From the NCBI GenBank assembly GCA_963676655.2, contig CAXXKX010000003.1, positions 3,100,001 to 3,164,000 of the forward strand: a stretch of DNA of 64,000 nt. The letters run 5' to 3'. This DNA is from G963676655 sp963676655. GTDB taxonomy: Bacteria; Verrucomicrobiota; Lentisphaeria; Victivallales; Victivallaceae. A program made the translations under genes and the position numbers. Below the pieces are notes generated by a model. That model worked only from the letters and a program-made list of their open reading frames with translations. It did no database searches and had not been told where the DNA came from. Position 1 is the first letter of the stretch, and each line of letters begins with the position of its first letter. Positions 53,801 to 63,143 of the stretch are shown piece by piece.

Positions 53801-54574
53801 AATTCTCCATGCCGTCCCTCCGCTGTATTGTTCAATTTCACTACAATACTCATTAATTATAATACCAACGTTATTGATATCCAGGTTGTCCATCAAATCC
53901 CGGCAATTTTGCACCTGCTGCACCAGGTCTAATGTTCTATCCAAAAAGTGCCAGGATATGTAATTGGGAACAACATTTGAGCTCTTGCAATAACCAAGAA
54001 AATCGTCAAAATCATCATCCCCGGGATAAGTATGTCCCCAACTGGGGCCAACGATAACCGCTTGCGGATCAACCTGACGTATCTTCAAGTATGCCCTCCG
54101 CCATAACTCGTTGAATTGCCCCGTTTGCCAGGAATCCTGGTCTGGTTCATTCCAAATATCCCACTGAGGATGCAGTCCCAGTGCAAACCAATCTTCGACC
54201 AGGTCCTCGACAAAATCCTCCCACGGAGACCAATTGCCATTGGCCCCCGGCAGTCCGAGTCCTAAACTCCTCCAGCCGTCTGATATGACAACCTGCTGTG
54301 TGATGCCTAATGTTGCCATTCTCTCTCTCTGGTCCCAAGCAGCACTGGGATAAGTCCTGTTTAACTGGATATTGAGCGGAACAACCATGGAATCCGGTGG
54401 GCTGACAGGATCAGCATTGAAGCCGTGTATAAAACCGCTGGCCCGGTAAGTGACCGGCTTGGTCTGATCCACCAACACATACACGGTTGAAATTTCAGTA
54501 GCCAATGCGCTGCCACACATGGCTACCAGAAAAAAACAACCAATAAAATAATTATAAAATCTAATCTTTTTCAT
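50822..54574 (-). CDS. Secreted clan GH-A glycosidase with four LamG domains
   Basis: 1250 residues with a signal peptide (cleavage after ALA, about residue 26). Residues 30-425 contain a TIM-barrel glycosidase with acid/base WNEP (Glu143) and nucleophile IIINEY (Glu242), the clan GH-A arrangement (GH39/GH5-like). Four LamG/concanavalin-like domains of about 205 residues follow, each opening with GKWK(L/F)D and containing ITIEAWVN, WYINGELSGTP and VNLGRRKPDN. LamG domains bind glycans or anchor to surfaces. The catalytic half is nearly identical to that of the next gene (54867-57962), whereas the LamG domains belong to a different subtype. Confidence 0.85.
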   Translation of the reverse strand: MKKIRFYNYFIGCFFLVAMCGSALATEISTVYVLVDQTKPVTYRASGFIHGFNADPVSPPDSMVVPLNIQLNRTYPSAAWDQRERMATLGITQQVVISDGWRSLGLGLPGANGNWSPWEDFVEDLVEDWFALGLHPQWDIWNEPDQDSWQTGQFNELWRRAYLKIRQVDPQAVIVGPSWGHTYPGDDDFDDFLGYCKSSNVVPNYISWHFLDRTLDLVQQVQNCRDLMDNLDINNVGIIINEYCSEIEQYSGGTAWRIATIERAEVDAACHANWNIANRGHLDGILTIDNEPKGQWWVYQRYAAITGDLVETEPTERIELVAGKENNVVRVLLGSSGCFTGSPGDVDIHFEGLDVPQGHSVYAMVELIPEADGGVVDGPQIIFSRQFNVYDGAVDVTFPWENKYDAYAVTLIVNAAGKWKLDEEAGATAAEDSSGNDNSGTLSTSMDPSTCWVAGKVGGGLFFNGQDNYVDCGNDASLNITDAITIEAWVNIDPAASLPGYIISKNSSAEDRQYAIYVAADKRLVLVLNGAIRASSEDSISPGVWSHIAVTWDKISGQAQWYINGELSGTPGLYSTSLTPTDYTVNLGRRKPDNYYFKGIIDDVRVYNVALNSDSIKEHYLAGETVGKWKFDEEAGATAADSSGNGNSGTLVNMDTGTCWVAGKVGGGLFFNGLDNYVDYGNDASLNITDALTIEAWVNIDTSASLPGYIISKNNNSAGDRQYAIYVDTNMKLVLVLNGAIRASSADSILPGIWNHIVVTWDKISAKWYINGELSGTPGLYSTSLTPTDYTVNLGRRKPDNCYFKGIIDDVRVYNVALNSDSIKEHYLGGETMGKWKFDGEAGATAADSSGNGNFGTLVNMDAGTCWVAGKVGEGLSFDGEDDYVYCGNDTSLNITDALTIEAWVNIDSTISLSGYIISKNNLSLGDAQYAVYVGSDKKLVLVLNGAIRASSVDSILPDVWNHIAVTWDKISGQAQWYINGELSGTPGAYSTSLTPTDYTVNLGRRKPDNFYFKGIIDDVRVHNVALSAEEVEERYLEGETVGKWKFDEDEGATTAEDSSSNDNSGILVNMDPSTCWVGGKVGGGLSFDGLDDYVDCGNDASLNITDAITIEAWVNVDPAASLSGYIISKNSSSLGDAQYAVYVATDKKLVLVLNGVARAFSADSISPGSWTHIAVTWDKIFGQAQWYINGVLSGTPGAYSTSLMPTDYTVNLGRRKPDNYYFKGVIDGLRVYNVALTADAIDRHYQSEQ
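50825..53330 (-). repeat. Four tandem LamG-coding repeats
   Basis: Units of about 620 bp start (minus strand) near 53330, 52700, 52080 and 51450. The DNA is about 85-90% identical between units by eye, with blocks such as CCGTGTAATCAGTTGGC repeated in each, indicating recent duplication or gene conversion. Confidence 0.85.
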
Positions 54575-54866
54575 TTAATTCCCTCATGATAAATTTCAAC
54601 TATGTGTCTTTGATTGAGACTTCTATTTATAGACTTGGTACGCGAAAAATCTCAGTCGTTTCATCCAGAAAAAGTTATTCCGCTCCAATTGTTTTCAACG
54701 TCAGATATTTTGTTGTTTTCCGTAAAACACCTCACATTTTTTAATTTTTATGTATATGTTTGACTTTATCCGCTTACGGTACTATCATAGTATCTTGGAT
54801 TTTCTACTCGACTTTTTCATACAACTTGTACTGTACAAATATTTATTCTCATTAATAATGTGCTTG

Positions 54867-57800
54867 TTAATTGGGAAAAGCCAGAAACCATATTTCCTCA
54901 GCAGACAAGACACGACGATAGACCCTGACTTCATCAATTGTGCCGTTAAAATGTTTCCCACTTCCTTCACCGATGCGACAGTGGGTAGTAGTGGTTATAT
55001 CCTCCAACACATAAGAAGATATATCACAACTTGCGTCCAGATTGCCATCAACATACAATCTTTCAAGCCCGTCCCTGTCGAAAGTAAGAGCAACATGATG
55101 CCATTGCCCATCTTTGACATTTGTAATTCCATAGACTTTCAATCTGCCGTCACTTTTACCGATGGAACCCTGTAGACAATTTCCGTCAGGAGCTATTCCG
55201 AGAAACCAGCCGGGATATATACCTTTTGAGACTATTCGTGGTTCCAAATCAGTAATACTACTGAATTTTATCCAAGCTTCAATACTGAAATCACTGGTTC
55301 CCATTTCCAGTGAAGCAGCATTCCCGCAATCAACATAATCATCATCCCCATCAAATAACAAGCCAGTCCCGTCTTGACCACTTACCCAGCAGCTTCCGGT
55401 ATCCATATTGATCAGAGTGCCGTCATTGCTGCCTGCAGAATCATACACCGTAATGCCATTCCCCGTATCCATTTTCCAATGAGCGACAGAAATTATGGCA
55501 TGATCAGATATTTCCTCAGCAGATAAGACTCGACGACAAACCCTGACTTCGTCAATTGTGCCGTTAAAATGTCTTCCACTTCCTTCACCGATGCGACAGT
55601 GGGTCGTGGTGGTTATATTCTCAAATGCATAAGAAGATATATCGCGACTTGCGTCCAGATTGCCATCAACATACAATTTTTCAAGCCCGTCCCGGTCAAA
55701 GGTAAGAGCAACGTGATGCCATTGCCCATCTCTGACATTTGTAGTTCCATAAACCGCCAATCTGCCGTCACTTTTACCAATGGAACCCTGTAGACAATTT
55801 CCGTTACCGGCTATTCCGAGAAACCAGCCGGGATATATACCTTTTGAGACTATTCGTGGTTCCAAATCAGTAATACTACTGAATTTTATCCAAGCTTCAA
55901 TACTGAAATCACTGGTTCCCATTTCCAGTGAAGCAGCATTCCCGCAATCAACATAATCATCATCCCCATCAAACAACAAGGCGGCCCCATCTTTACCACT
56001 TACCCAGCAGCTTCCGGTATCCATATTGGTCAGATCTCCGTCGCTCCACCCCAAACTATCATGTGCAATGGAACCTTCTTTTTCACTAAAGGACCAATGT
56101 CCGATCAGGTTAGCATGATCAGATATTTCCTCAGCAGATAAGACTCGACGACAAACCCTGACTTCGTCAATTGTGCCGTTAAAATGTCTTCCACTTCCTT
56201 CACCGATGCGACAGTGGGCCGTGGTGGTTATATTCTCAAATTCATAAGAAGATATATCGCGACTTTCATCCAGATTGCCATCAACATACAATTTTTCAAG
56301 CCCGTCCCGGTCAAAGGTAAGAGCAACGTGATGCCATTGCCCATCTCTGACATTTGTAGCTCCATAAACCGCCAATCTGCCGTCACTTTTACCAATGGAA
56401 CCCTGCAGGCAATTTCCGTTACCGGCTATTCCGAGAAACCAACCGGGATATATGCCTTTTGAGACTATTCGTGGTTCCGTATCAGTAATACTACTGAATT
56501 TTATCCAAGCTTCAATACTGAAATCACTGGTTCCCATTTCCAGTGAAGCAGCATTCCCGCAATCAACATAATCATCATCCCCATCAAACAACAAGGCGGC
56601 TCCGTCTTTACCACTTACCCAGCAACTTCCGGTATCCATATTAGTCAGCGTGCCGTCATTGCTATTAGCGGAGGAGTCTTCTGCGGTCGGGCCCGCTTCT
56701 TCATCAAAATTCCAGTGACCTGCCGAATCTATAACCAATGTCACAGCATAAGCATCAAGGTTACTTACCCAAGGAAATGTTACATCTACAGCACCGTCAT
56801 ATACATTAAATTGCCGAGAAAAAATTATCTGCGGACCATCTACCACTCCCCCATCCGCTTCCGGGATCAGTTCCACCATAGCGTAAACAGAGTGTCCCTG
56901 AGGAACATCAAGGCCTTCGAAATGTATGTCTACAAGTCCCGGAGAGCCTGTAAAACAACCAGAGCTACCAAGCAATACACGCACCACGCCATTTTCTTTG
57001 CCGGCCACAAGTTCAATCCTTTCAGTTGGCACGGTTTCAACCAATTCGCCAGTGATAGCTGCATAACGCTGATAGACCCACCACTGTCCTTTGGGTTCGT
57101 TGTCAATTGTCAAAATCCCATCCAAGTGACCTCTATTTGCACTATTCCAGTTAGCGTGGCAGGCAGCATCGACCTCGGCTCTTTCAATTGTGGCAATTCT
57201 CCATGCCGTCCCTCCGCTGTATTGTTCAATGGCACTACAATACTCATTGATTATAATACCAACGTTATTGATATTCAGGTAGTCCATCAGATCCCGGCAG
57301 TCTTCCACCTGTTGCACCAGGTCAAGAGTTCTGTCCAAAAAGTGCCAGGATATATAATTGGGAACCACATTTGAGTTTTTGCAATAAACAAGGAAATCAT
57401 CAAAATCATTATCCCCGGGATAAGTATGTCCCCAACTGGGGCCAACGATAACGGCTTGCGGATCAACCTGACGTATCTTCAAGTATGCCCTCCGCCATAA
57501 CTCGTTGAATTGCCCCGTTTGCCAGGAATCCTGGTCTGGTTCATTCCAAATATCCCACTGAGGATGCAGTCCCAGTGCAAACCAATCTTCGACCAGGTCC
57601 TCGACAAAATCCTCCCACGGAGACCAATTGCCATTGGCCCCCGGCAGTCCGAGTCCTAAACTCCTCCAGCCGTCTGATATGACAACCTGCTGTGTGATGC
57701 CTAATGTTGCCATTCTCTCTCTCTGGTCCCAAGCAGCACTGGGATAAGTCCTGTTTAACTGGATATTGAGCGGGATCACCATGTCGTCTGGAGGGCTGAC

Positions 57801-57962
57801 AGGATCCGCATTGAAGCCGTGTATAAAACCGCTGGCCCGGTAAGTGACCGGCTTGGTCTGATCCACTAAAACATTCACTACTTCATCCGCAAAAACCCCG
57901 CTATACATAATCGCCAGAAGGAAATAACCAATAAAATACTTATAAAATTTATTCGTTTTCAT
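54867..57962 (-). CDS. Secreted clan GH-A glycosidase with three LamG domains, paralogue
   Basis: 1031 residues with a signal peptide (cleavage near VFA, residue 25). The catalytic region has the same WNEP and INEY glutamates as the gene at 50822-54574 and is almost identical to it (differences are scattered single residues). From residue about 415 on it carries three LamG domains of about 205 residues of another subtype, with FSIEAWIKF, GQWHHVALTFDRDGLEKLY and FNGTIDEVRVCRRVLSAEE. Ribosome site GGGAG before the ATG. Likely exported to degrade an external polysaccharide. Confidence 0.85.
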   Translation of the reverse strand: MKTNKFYKYFIGYFLLAIMYSGVFADEVVNVLVDQTKPVTYRASGFIHGFNADPVSPPDDMVIPLNIQLNRTYPSAAWDQRERMATLGITQQVVISDGWRSLGLGLPGANGNWSPWEDFVEDLVEDWFALGLHPQWDIWNEPDQDSWQTGQFNELWRRAYLKIRQVDPQAVIVGPSWGHTYPGDNDFDDFLVYCKNSNVVPNYISWHFLDRTLDLVQQVEDCRDLMDYLNINNVGIIINEYCSAIEQYSGGTAWRIATIERAEVDAACHANWNSANRGHLDGILTIDNEPKGQWWVYQRYAAITGELVETVPTERIELVAGKENGVVRVLLGSSGCFTGSPGLVDIHFEGLDVPQGHSVYAMVELIPEADGGVVDGPQIIFSRQFNVYDGAVDVTFPWVSNLDAYAVTLVIDSAGHWNFDEEAGPTAEDSSANSNDGTLTNMDTGSCWVSGKDGAALLFDGDDDYVDCGNAASLEMGTSDFSIEAWIKFSSITDTEPRIVSKGIYPGWFLGIAGNGNCLQGSIGKSDGRLAVYGATNVRDGQWHHVALTFDRDGLEKLYVDGNLDESRDISSYEFENITTTAHCRIGEGSGRHFNGTIDEVRVCRRVLSAEEISDHANLIGHWSFSEKEGSIAHDSLGWSDGDLTNMDTGSCWVSGKDGAALLFDGDDDYVDCGNAASLEMGTSDFSIEAWIKFSSITDLEPRIVSKGIYPGWFLGIAGNGNCLQGSIGKSDGRLAVYGTTNVRDGQWHHVALTFDRDGLEKLYVDGNLDASRDISSYAFENITTTTHCRIGEGSGRHFNGTIDEVRVCRRVLSAEEISDHAIISVAHWKMDTGNGITVYDSAGSNDGTLINMDTGSCWVSGQDGTGLLFDGDDDYVDCGNAASLEMGTSDFSIEAWIKFSSITDLEPRIVSKGIYPGWFLGIAPDGNCLQGSIGKSDGRLKVYGITNVKDGQWHHVALTFDRDGLERLYVDGNLDASCDISSYVLEDITTTTHCRIGEGSGKHFNGTIDEVRVYRRVLSAEEIWFLAFPN
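54890..56720 (-). repeat. Three tandem LamG-coding repeats
   Basis: Units of about 610 bp start (minus strand) near 56720, 56100 and 55490 and are over 90% identical by eye, with long identical stretches (for example around 55840-55960 and 56460-56580). They are not alignable at DNA level with the LamG units of the neighbouring paralogue. Confidence 0.85.
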
Positions 57963-58116
57963 TTTACGCTCCCATGATAAATATTAATTTCAACTCGGTG
58001 TTTTTGGCAGACTTGCCAGATAACAACATTTATGGTTAATATGACCAACTCAACAATCTGTTCCATCCTTTGTTTACATATTTGTTTTTCTGTTATACTT
58101 GCGCAAATTAATGGGT

Positions 58117-58153
58117 TTGTCATATCCCGATGCAAAGTATCGGGATATGACAA
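58117..58153. terminator. Strong hairpin between two minus-strand genes
   Basis: Perfect 15-bp arms TTGTCATATCCCGAT (58117-58131) and ATCGGGATATGACAA (58139-58153) with a 7-base loop that can add two more pairs. It lies 20-56 bases after the stop of the 58173-61265 gene and would form in its transcript. No T run follows on the minus strand, so it may be a stabilising or processing hairpin rather than a classical terminator. Confidence 0.5.
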
Positions 58154-58172
58154 GTCTGATAAGAAATGAATC

Positions 58173-61100
58173 TTATTCAAAACTTATGACGGGATATTCT
58201 TCCGCCGGTAGTTTATTGGGATCCTTTCTGAGCGAGATGTAGTTCTCGCGGCCTTTGCCGTCATTGTCATTGACGATGGCGTTGAAATGAAAGCCTTTGC
58301 GCAGGTCCTTCATGGAAATTCCCAGCGCTTTAAACGGTATATAGGTGTTGATAAAGAGCACGTTTTTCTTGTTGCGAGAGTATGTTACGCGGATTTTCCC
58401 GGCCACCTCTTTCGCCGAAAATCCCATTGGAGTACTCCATAGGGAGCACTTAGTTTTGCCGGAATTAAAGACTGCAGCTCCGATATCCCACATCCCGCCT
58501 TGCCTCGGGAACATGAAGCGAAGCTGGATGCTGTCGCCCATGTATAGTTTAGTCCCGTCGTCTGGCTGGTGATGCTGATCGTCGAACACCGCCACCTGGA
58601 TGAGCATGGCATCACGTTTGGGATATTTAAAATAAATGTAGGCGGACAAGTCACGAGGCCCTTTCCAGTATAAGTCAGCGTGTCCCGGCACATCGGGTAC
58701 GAGCGAAGTCAGTTGTTTTAATTTTTTAAGGACCAAGTGGTTTTTCAGATTATATTTAACATCGTCTTTGACAATAATCGCCGGGGTCAGCGGATAGGTC
58801 AGGGTTTGGGAAAAACGAAGCGCCGGGATCGCCACTTGCAAAGTCAAATTTTCCACATTGTCCTCGGTAGACTTGAATCTTTCCGACGCTTTAAGTGTGT
58901 AGGCGATTGTCCTGGTCTGCGCGGCCGTCAAAGTTGTGGCGACATTTTTCTGAGCGCAGGAAATGCCATCTGGACACGTCAGCGTCAAGGCCAGGTTTTG
59001 TTCGACGGCAAAGGGATTCATGAGCTTGAATTCGATTTTTCTGGTGGAACTCGGCTGTAGATAGATCCGGCTCGCGGGGGTGACCACCGGTCCGATGTAG
59101 TCGAAGGAGGCGCTTGCCGGCGATAAACGCCAGGAACCCGGCTGGACAGAAGAGACATCGGCGAGTAGGATTTTTCCGGTTTTATTATTCAACAACGGTA
59201 GCTCCTTGACGTTGCCGTATAAATCGATGAACTCGGCCTTTTCGGCGTTGGTGGAAAAAGCGATTATCCGGTTTTCTGACTCGCGATCTTCGGCCCACAT
59301 GCCGAAGATCGCCGATTTGTCGTCCTCGAAACGGTAACAGAAAACATCCCCCTCGGTCTTCAGGCGTGACACGTAGCGGCAATCTCGGTAAAGGCCAGCC
59401 AGCATATTGAACGTGACATAACCGGACCTGAAACTGAAATCATAATTTAATAAATGGTACATTTCACCGGTCCCCTTGAAAGGCCGTTTATTTCGAATGT
59501 TGTACCATGTGTAGCCGATGGCGCCGTTGGCCCAACTGAAAAGCACCTTTTTGAACATAGTCGATGCCTGAAGTTTATCGTCCAGCGTGGCAACAGACGT
59601 TTCATTGGGAAACCAGGGTTGCTTGATCTGTCGCTCCTCACGAATCTTCAACAATTCCCCAATTTGTCCCTGGTAGCTCGAAAATGTGCCATGGCCGTGA
59701 TAGCCATGGATATCGCAAGTATTCGGAGCGTTTTTAAACACATATCGTTGCATAGGGAAACTCTGTGAATTGCCGAACGCGCCCGCGATCAACAACGCCT
59801 TCGGATTGGCCCGTTTCATCTCCCGGTAGGCGATTCGTTGCATTTGGGTATATTCCTCGGTGCTGAAGTTGGCGAACCAATGCTGGTCCGGTTCGTTCCA
59901 TACTTCAAAGAAACGCACTCTGCCACGAAAATGCTTCACCAAACGGTAGGCATAGTTGCCATAAGCGTTGTAGTCAGGTCTGGGTAAACCCCGTTTGCGG
60001 ATCGGTTTCCAGTCCTTGGCGATCGCCCATTTCGGTGTCCACATGAAGCACAACTGCAGCTCCATTCCTTGTTGGGCGTACAAATCGACCCGTTTGTCAT
60101 CCCAGGCCGTATCCCACATATCCTTCTGTCTTTGAATCATACCCCATGAGTCGCCAGTCCGAACCAGTTTAGTTCCGCACAACGCCAGGGCTTCTATTTC
60201 CTTTTTCAACTCCGGCAGACGCACGTGGATGGGATTGGGAACGCAATTCGCGAAGATAAAGCGATTATCGTTCTCCGACGGAAACGAAGTCGGCCCGGAA
60301 GGAATCATCGCGACGAAATTTCCTTTAAAACAGCGTTTTTTAGCCTGCTCGTTGTTTTCAATCACACTGTACTCGATCTCATACACGCCTTGCCGGTCAA
60401 TTTTTTTAAACTGACTCAAGCGCTTTTCCCAGGCCTTAAGCGTCAGGGGCCGGGACGCGGTTTCCACCTTTTTTCCGTCCTGATCGATGATGGTGTAAGC
60501 CAGCGTCAGTTTTTTCGACTCGTCGGTGTCATTGCATACGCGGATCCCCGCAGCCCGGTCCCGGCTTAAGTCCCATACGTTTATTTCCCTACCCGTATCA
60601 ATCATGGCAGTAACACCGTATTTTTCCACATTCACCTTGCCCAGTCCCAAACTGTTTGTTCCTTTTTGTTTGCGATCGAAGGAGACGATTATATTTTCAA
60701 GAAAAACGGGGAAATCAGCCTTGTTGTTGGTTTCGTATTCGGTTTTTTTGGTACTAAAAGAATGAGTCGTAATTGCGACTTTCCGCTTATTGGGATCGCC
60801 GAAGCTGTCTGCTTTCAGGGTGAATTTCAGGTTATGCCATGAATTATTCCCGGACTTGGGAACGTTGGCCGATAAGGTGGTGCTCTCCGCGAGAAAATCA
60901 ACCATTTTAAGACTTATCGAACGAGCGGTGCTGTCGGCCGGAACATACACCATCAAATTCAGCGTCAATTGTTCGAACTGCGGCAACCAGATTTTCCCCT
61001 CCGGATTGACGACGACTCGATCTCCGGACTCGTCCTTGCCCAGGCTTATTTCTCTTACTTTCCCGCCGTCCGGAAGTTCGATGATTTTCTCGCATCCTCG

Positions 61101-61265
61101 CCCATAAATTTTAAGCTCCTCAAAGGACGAGCCGAAATCAATAAGTTCGTCCGCTTTCAGGGGAAAGGCGCTTGAGAGAAAGAACAGCAACAACATGTTG
61201 CAGCCCCAAACTGTTCTAGCTTGATAGCCGTTCCTCTTTTTATCTTTAAACTTCATCCGAATCAT
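58173..61265 (-). CDS. Large secreted glycosidase, clan GH-A barrel with C-terminal CBM9-like domain
   Basis: 1030 residues. Signal peptide within residues 1-39 (LLLFFLSSAFPLKA), ribosome site AAGGAA. An N-terminal beta domain (about 40-340) precedes a TIM barrel with acid/base FFEVWNEPDQHW (about residue 460) and a probable nucleophile in PWFPNETSVATL (about 547), the GH39-like pattern. After an Ig-like beta part, the last 170 residues (DLSAYIYFKYPKRDAML, YMGDSIQLRFMFPRQ, INTYIPFKALGIS) look like a CBM9/DOMON-like carbohydrate-binding domain. It should act outside the cell or in the periplasm. It follows the prepilin-like gene that the IS has interrupted. Confidence 0.8.
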   Translation of the reverse strand: MIRMKFKDKKRNGYQARTVWGCNMLLLFFLSSAFPLKADELIDFGSSFEELKIYGRGCEKIIELPDGGKVREISLGKDESGDRVVVNPEGKIWLPQFEQLTLNLMVYVPADSTARSISLKMVDFLAESTTLSANVPKSGNNSWHNLKFTLKADSFGDPNKRKVAITTHSFSTKKTEYETNNKADFPVFLENIIVSFDRKQKGTNSLGLGKVNVEKYGVTAMIDTGREINVWDLSRDRAAGIRVCNDTDESKKLTLAYTIIDQDGKKVETASRPLTLKAWEKRLSQFKKIDRQGVYEIEYSVIENNEQAKKRCFKGNFVAMIPSGPTSFPSENDNRFIFANCVPNPIHVRLPELKKEIEALALCGTKLVRTGDSWGMIQRQKDMWDTAWDDKRVDLYAQQGMELQLCFMWTPKWAIAKDWKPIRKRGLPRPDYNAYGNYAYRLVKHFRGRVRFFEVWNEPDQHWFANFSTEEYTQMQRIAYREMKRANPKALLIAGAFGNSQSFPMQRYVFKNAPNTCDIHGYHGHGTFSSYQGQIGELLKIREERQIKQPWFPNETSVATLDDKLQASTMFKKVLFSWANGAIGYTWYNIRNKRPFKGTGEMYHLLNYDFSFRSGYVTFNMLAGLYRDCRYVSRLKTEGDVFCYRFEDDKSAIFGMWAEDRESENRIIAFSTNAEKAEFIDLYGNVKELPLLNNKTGKILLADVSSVQPGSWRLSPASASFDYIGPVVTPASRIYLQPSSTRKIEFKLMNPFAVEQNLALTLTCPDGISCAQKNVATTLTAAQTRTIAYTLKASERFKSTEDNVENLTLQVAIPALRFSQTLTYPLTPAIIVKDDVKYNLKNHLVLKKLKQLTSLVPDVPGHADLYWKGPRDLSAYIYFKYPKRDAMLIQVAVFDDQHHQPDDGTKLYMGDSIQLRFMFPRQGGMWDIGAAVFNSGKTKCSLWSTPMGFSAKEVAGKIRVTYSRNKKNVLFINTYIPFKALGISMKDLRKGFHFNAIVNDNDGKGRENYISLRKDPNKLPAEEYPVISFE

Positions 61266-61474
61266 TATTCTTTTCCTTCTTTTTTAGATATAAAAAGACT
61301 TCCACTTTTCTTTTTCAAAGCTTGCGATCTTTACTTTTTAGTGGCTGTGCCATCTTGATTTTTCAGTATTTCTTTGTAAAGCATAATGCTTAAGAATCTT
61401 TGACAACAATAAAGGAAATACTTTATACCTGACCAGGTTTCTTTTGGCACATAATCCCCCCTTACCAGCGGAGC

Positions 61475-61483
61475 CCCGCTTGG
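61475..61483. repeat. 9-bp target-site duplication, left
   Basis: CCCGCTTGG directly abuts the left IS end and is repeated at 63157-63165 beside the right end. Nine bases is within the range known for IS4-family elements. Confidence 0.9.
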
Positions 61484-61534
61484 CATATGCGTCAACTTAA
61501 GAATCTTTTCTTCCTGAATTGATTGTTTTTTTGT

Positions 61535-61735
61535 TTATTTTTCCTTGTTCGTTTTTCTAAATGATGGTACACTCTTGACTCTTTTCAACACAAAAGTATT
61601 TCTGTCATCAATAGTCCATTCCATTTCTTCACCTTTGCTTAAGTTTGTACTTTCAGCAATAGCTGCTGGAAAGTTAACATAAAACGACTTCGTGTTCCCA
61701 CGCTCAACTCTTTGAATTTTAACTTTGTAACCCAT
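61535..61735 (-). CDS. AbrB/MazE-like small DNA-binding protein inside the IS
   Basis: 66 residues. VERGNTKSFYVNFPAAIAES, followed by LSKGEEMEWTIDDRNTFVLKR, is the swapped-hairpin SpoVT-AbrB/MazE pattern: substrate strand, I/FP-x-x-h helix, G-x-x-h strand. Basic C-terminus. It is divergent from the transposase, with 100 bases between the starts holding a 28-bp perfect palindrome that is its likely operator. No toxin gene adjoins. It probably controls its own and the transposase promoter. An AbrB-type passenger is unusual in IS4-family elements as far as I know. Confidence 0.7.
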   Translation of the reverse strand: MGYKVKIQRVERGNTKSFYVNFPAAIAESTNLSKGEEMEWTIDDRNTFVLKRVKSVPSFRKTNKEK

Positions 61736-61775
61736 TTTTTTTCTTTTTCATTTGACCTTTTTGATTTTTATACTA

Positions 61776-61803
61776 ATATTAATAGTATATATACTATTAA
61801 TAT
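61776..61803. promoter_or_regulatory. 28-bp perfect palindrome between the divergent IS genes
   Basis: Symmetric about 61789/61790 with core TAGTATATATACTA and every one of the 14 base pairs matching. It lies 40 bases before the AbrB-like start and 32 before the transposase start, so one bound dimer could block both promoters. Confidence 0.75.
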
Positions 61804-61835
61804 ATCATCATAGATTTAATATTCAAGGTAATTTT

Positions 61836-63143
61836 ATGAAAAACTTTATATCAACAGCAATAGATTCACTAACACCGTCGGAGATTGAAGAATTAGCTAT
61901 CGAAAGCGGGTTTCAAAAAAGGATGCCTAAAAAAATTTCTTCGGTCGATTTATTAAATCTTTATTGTTTAGAAGCAATTGATAAAGCTCTCAGTTACAAT
62001 GATATTGCCGGGGTATTGCATGATTCAACCGGAACAAGACCAAGTCGACAAGCTGTCTGGAAGCGTGCAAATACTCAATTTAGTAATTTTCTACAGATGA
62101 TTCTTGGTAGGGTTATCGAAAATAAAATAATCGTGAAAAATGAACTTTCATGTGAACAGAACAACTTCCCTAGGGTCTTGGTTCAGGATAGTACCGTATT
62201 GAAATTACCGGATCGCTTATTCGATTCGTTTTCTGGAGTGTCTAATTCTCATAAATCTGTCTGTAACGCCAGGATTCAAGGAGTTTATGACTTGATTGCA
62301 AAACAATTCGTTACTTTTTCAATTGATAAATACAGCAAAAATGATTTTGATGCTGCCAGTGAACTTTGCATTGAGCCAGGAGATTTAGTTCTTAGGGACC
62401 GGGGTTATTTGAAATGTAGTGAGATTAAGAGGCTTAATGACAACTGCACATTATATATTTATCGGCACAAAAGTCTGATGGTTTTGCGAAACCCCGTCAA
62501 TGACCAGAAAATTGATATATTGAAACTACTCAAGAAGAAAAGAAAAATTGATATGAATGTATGTTTGAACGATGACCATAGAACCATGGTGCGACTCATT
62601 GCAGTCCCGGTAAGAGAAGAAATTGCCAATATCAGACGTATGAAAGCAAAAAAACAAACCCGAGGACACAAACCATCTGAGAAAATGTTATCGTTGATGT
62701 CATGGACGATTTTTATAACAAATTTACCCGTCGTAAAGTATGACTTTGATATTATCTGCACATTGTACGGCTTGAGATGGAGAATCGAAATCATTTTTAA
62801 AACATGGAAAAGCAATATGGCGTTTTCAATTATACACAACGTCTCTTGTCACCAATTGCATGCATTAATAATTGCCAGGTTGATTACTATTGTAATTACT
62901 ATGCACTGTATCTATAGAAAATGCGAAGAATTGGTTTATATATTCTCAAAAAAACGTTTAAGTTTATCAAAACTCATGCGCTATATTAGAGCTAAAAAAG
63001 AAAGACTGCAACATATCATAATACAAATAGAGAAAGATATCGATAGAGTTGTACAAACATTAACTTGCTATTGTACTTATGATAAAAGAAAAAGGTTAAA
63101 CTATGTTGAAAACAAAGAACTTATACTTCTTCATATCTCTTAA
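61836..63143 (+). CDS. IS4-family transposase (DDE)
   Basis: 435 residues from ATG 61836 (AAGGT site); the longer frame to 61752 crosses the palindrome and is not chosen. DDE core: QDSTVLKLPDRLF (first Asp), DLVLRDRGYLKCSEI (second Asp) and YGLRWRIEIIFKTWKSN (Glu in the Y-x2-R-x3-E-x6-K signature), diagnostic of IS4-type transposases. Full length and without stops, so probably active. The end of the gene lies within the right inverted repeat. Confidence 0.92.
   Translation: MKNFISTAIDSLTPSEIEELAIESGFQKRMPKKISSVDLLNLYCLEAIDKALSYNDIAGVLHDSTGTRPSRQAVWKRANTQFSNFLQMILGRVIENKIIVKNELSCEQNNFPRVLVQDSTVLKLPDRLFDSFSGVSNSHKSVCNARIQGVYDLIAKQFVTFSIDKYSKNDFDAASELCIEPGDLVLRDRGYLKCSEIKRLNDNCTLYIYRHKSLMVLRNPVNDQKIDILKLLKKKRKIDMNVCLNDDHRTMVRLIAVPVREEIANIRRMKAKKQTRGHKPSEKMLSLMSWTIFITNLPVVKYDFDIICTLYGLRWRIEIIFKTWKSNMAFSIIHNVSCHQLHALIIARLITIVITMHCIYRKCEELVYIFSKKRLSLSKLMRYIRAKKERLQHIIIQIEKDIDRVVQTLTCYCTYDKRKRLNYVENKELILLHIS

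Noticed and set aside
56715..57374. 219-codon plus-strand frame over the glycosidase
   Set aside because: Antisense to the catalytic domain; a related antisense frame appears over the paralogue simply because the DNA is duplicated.
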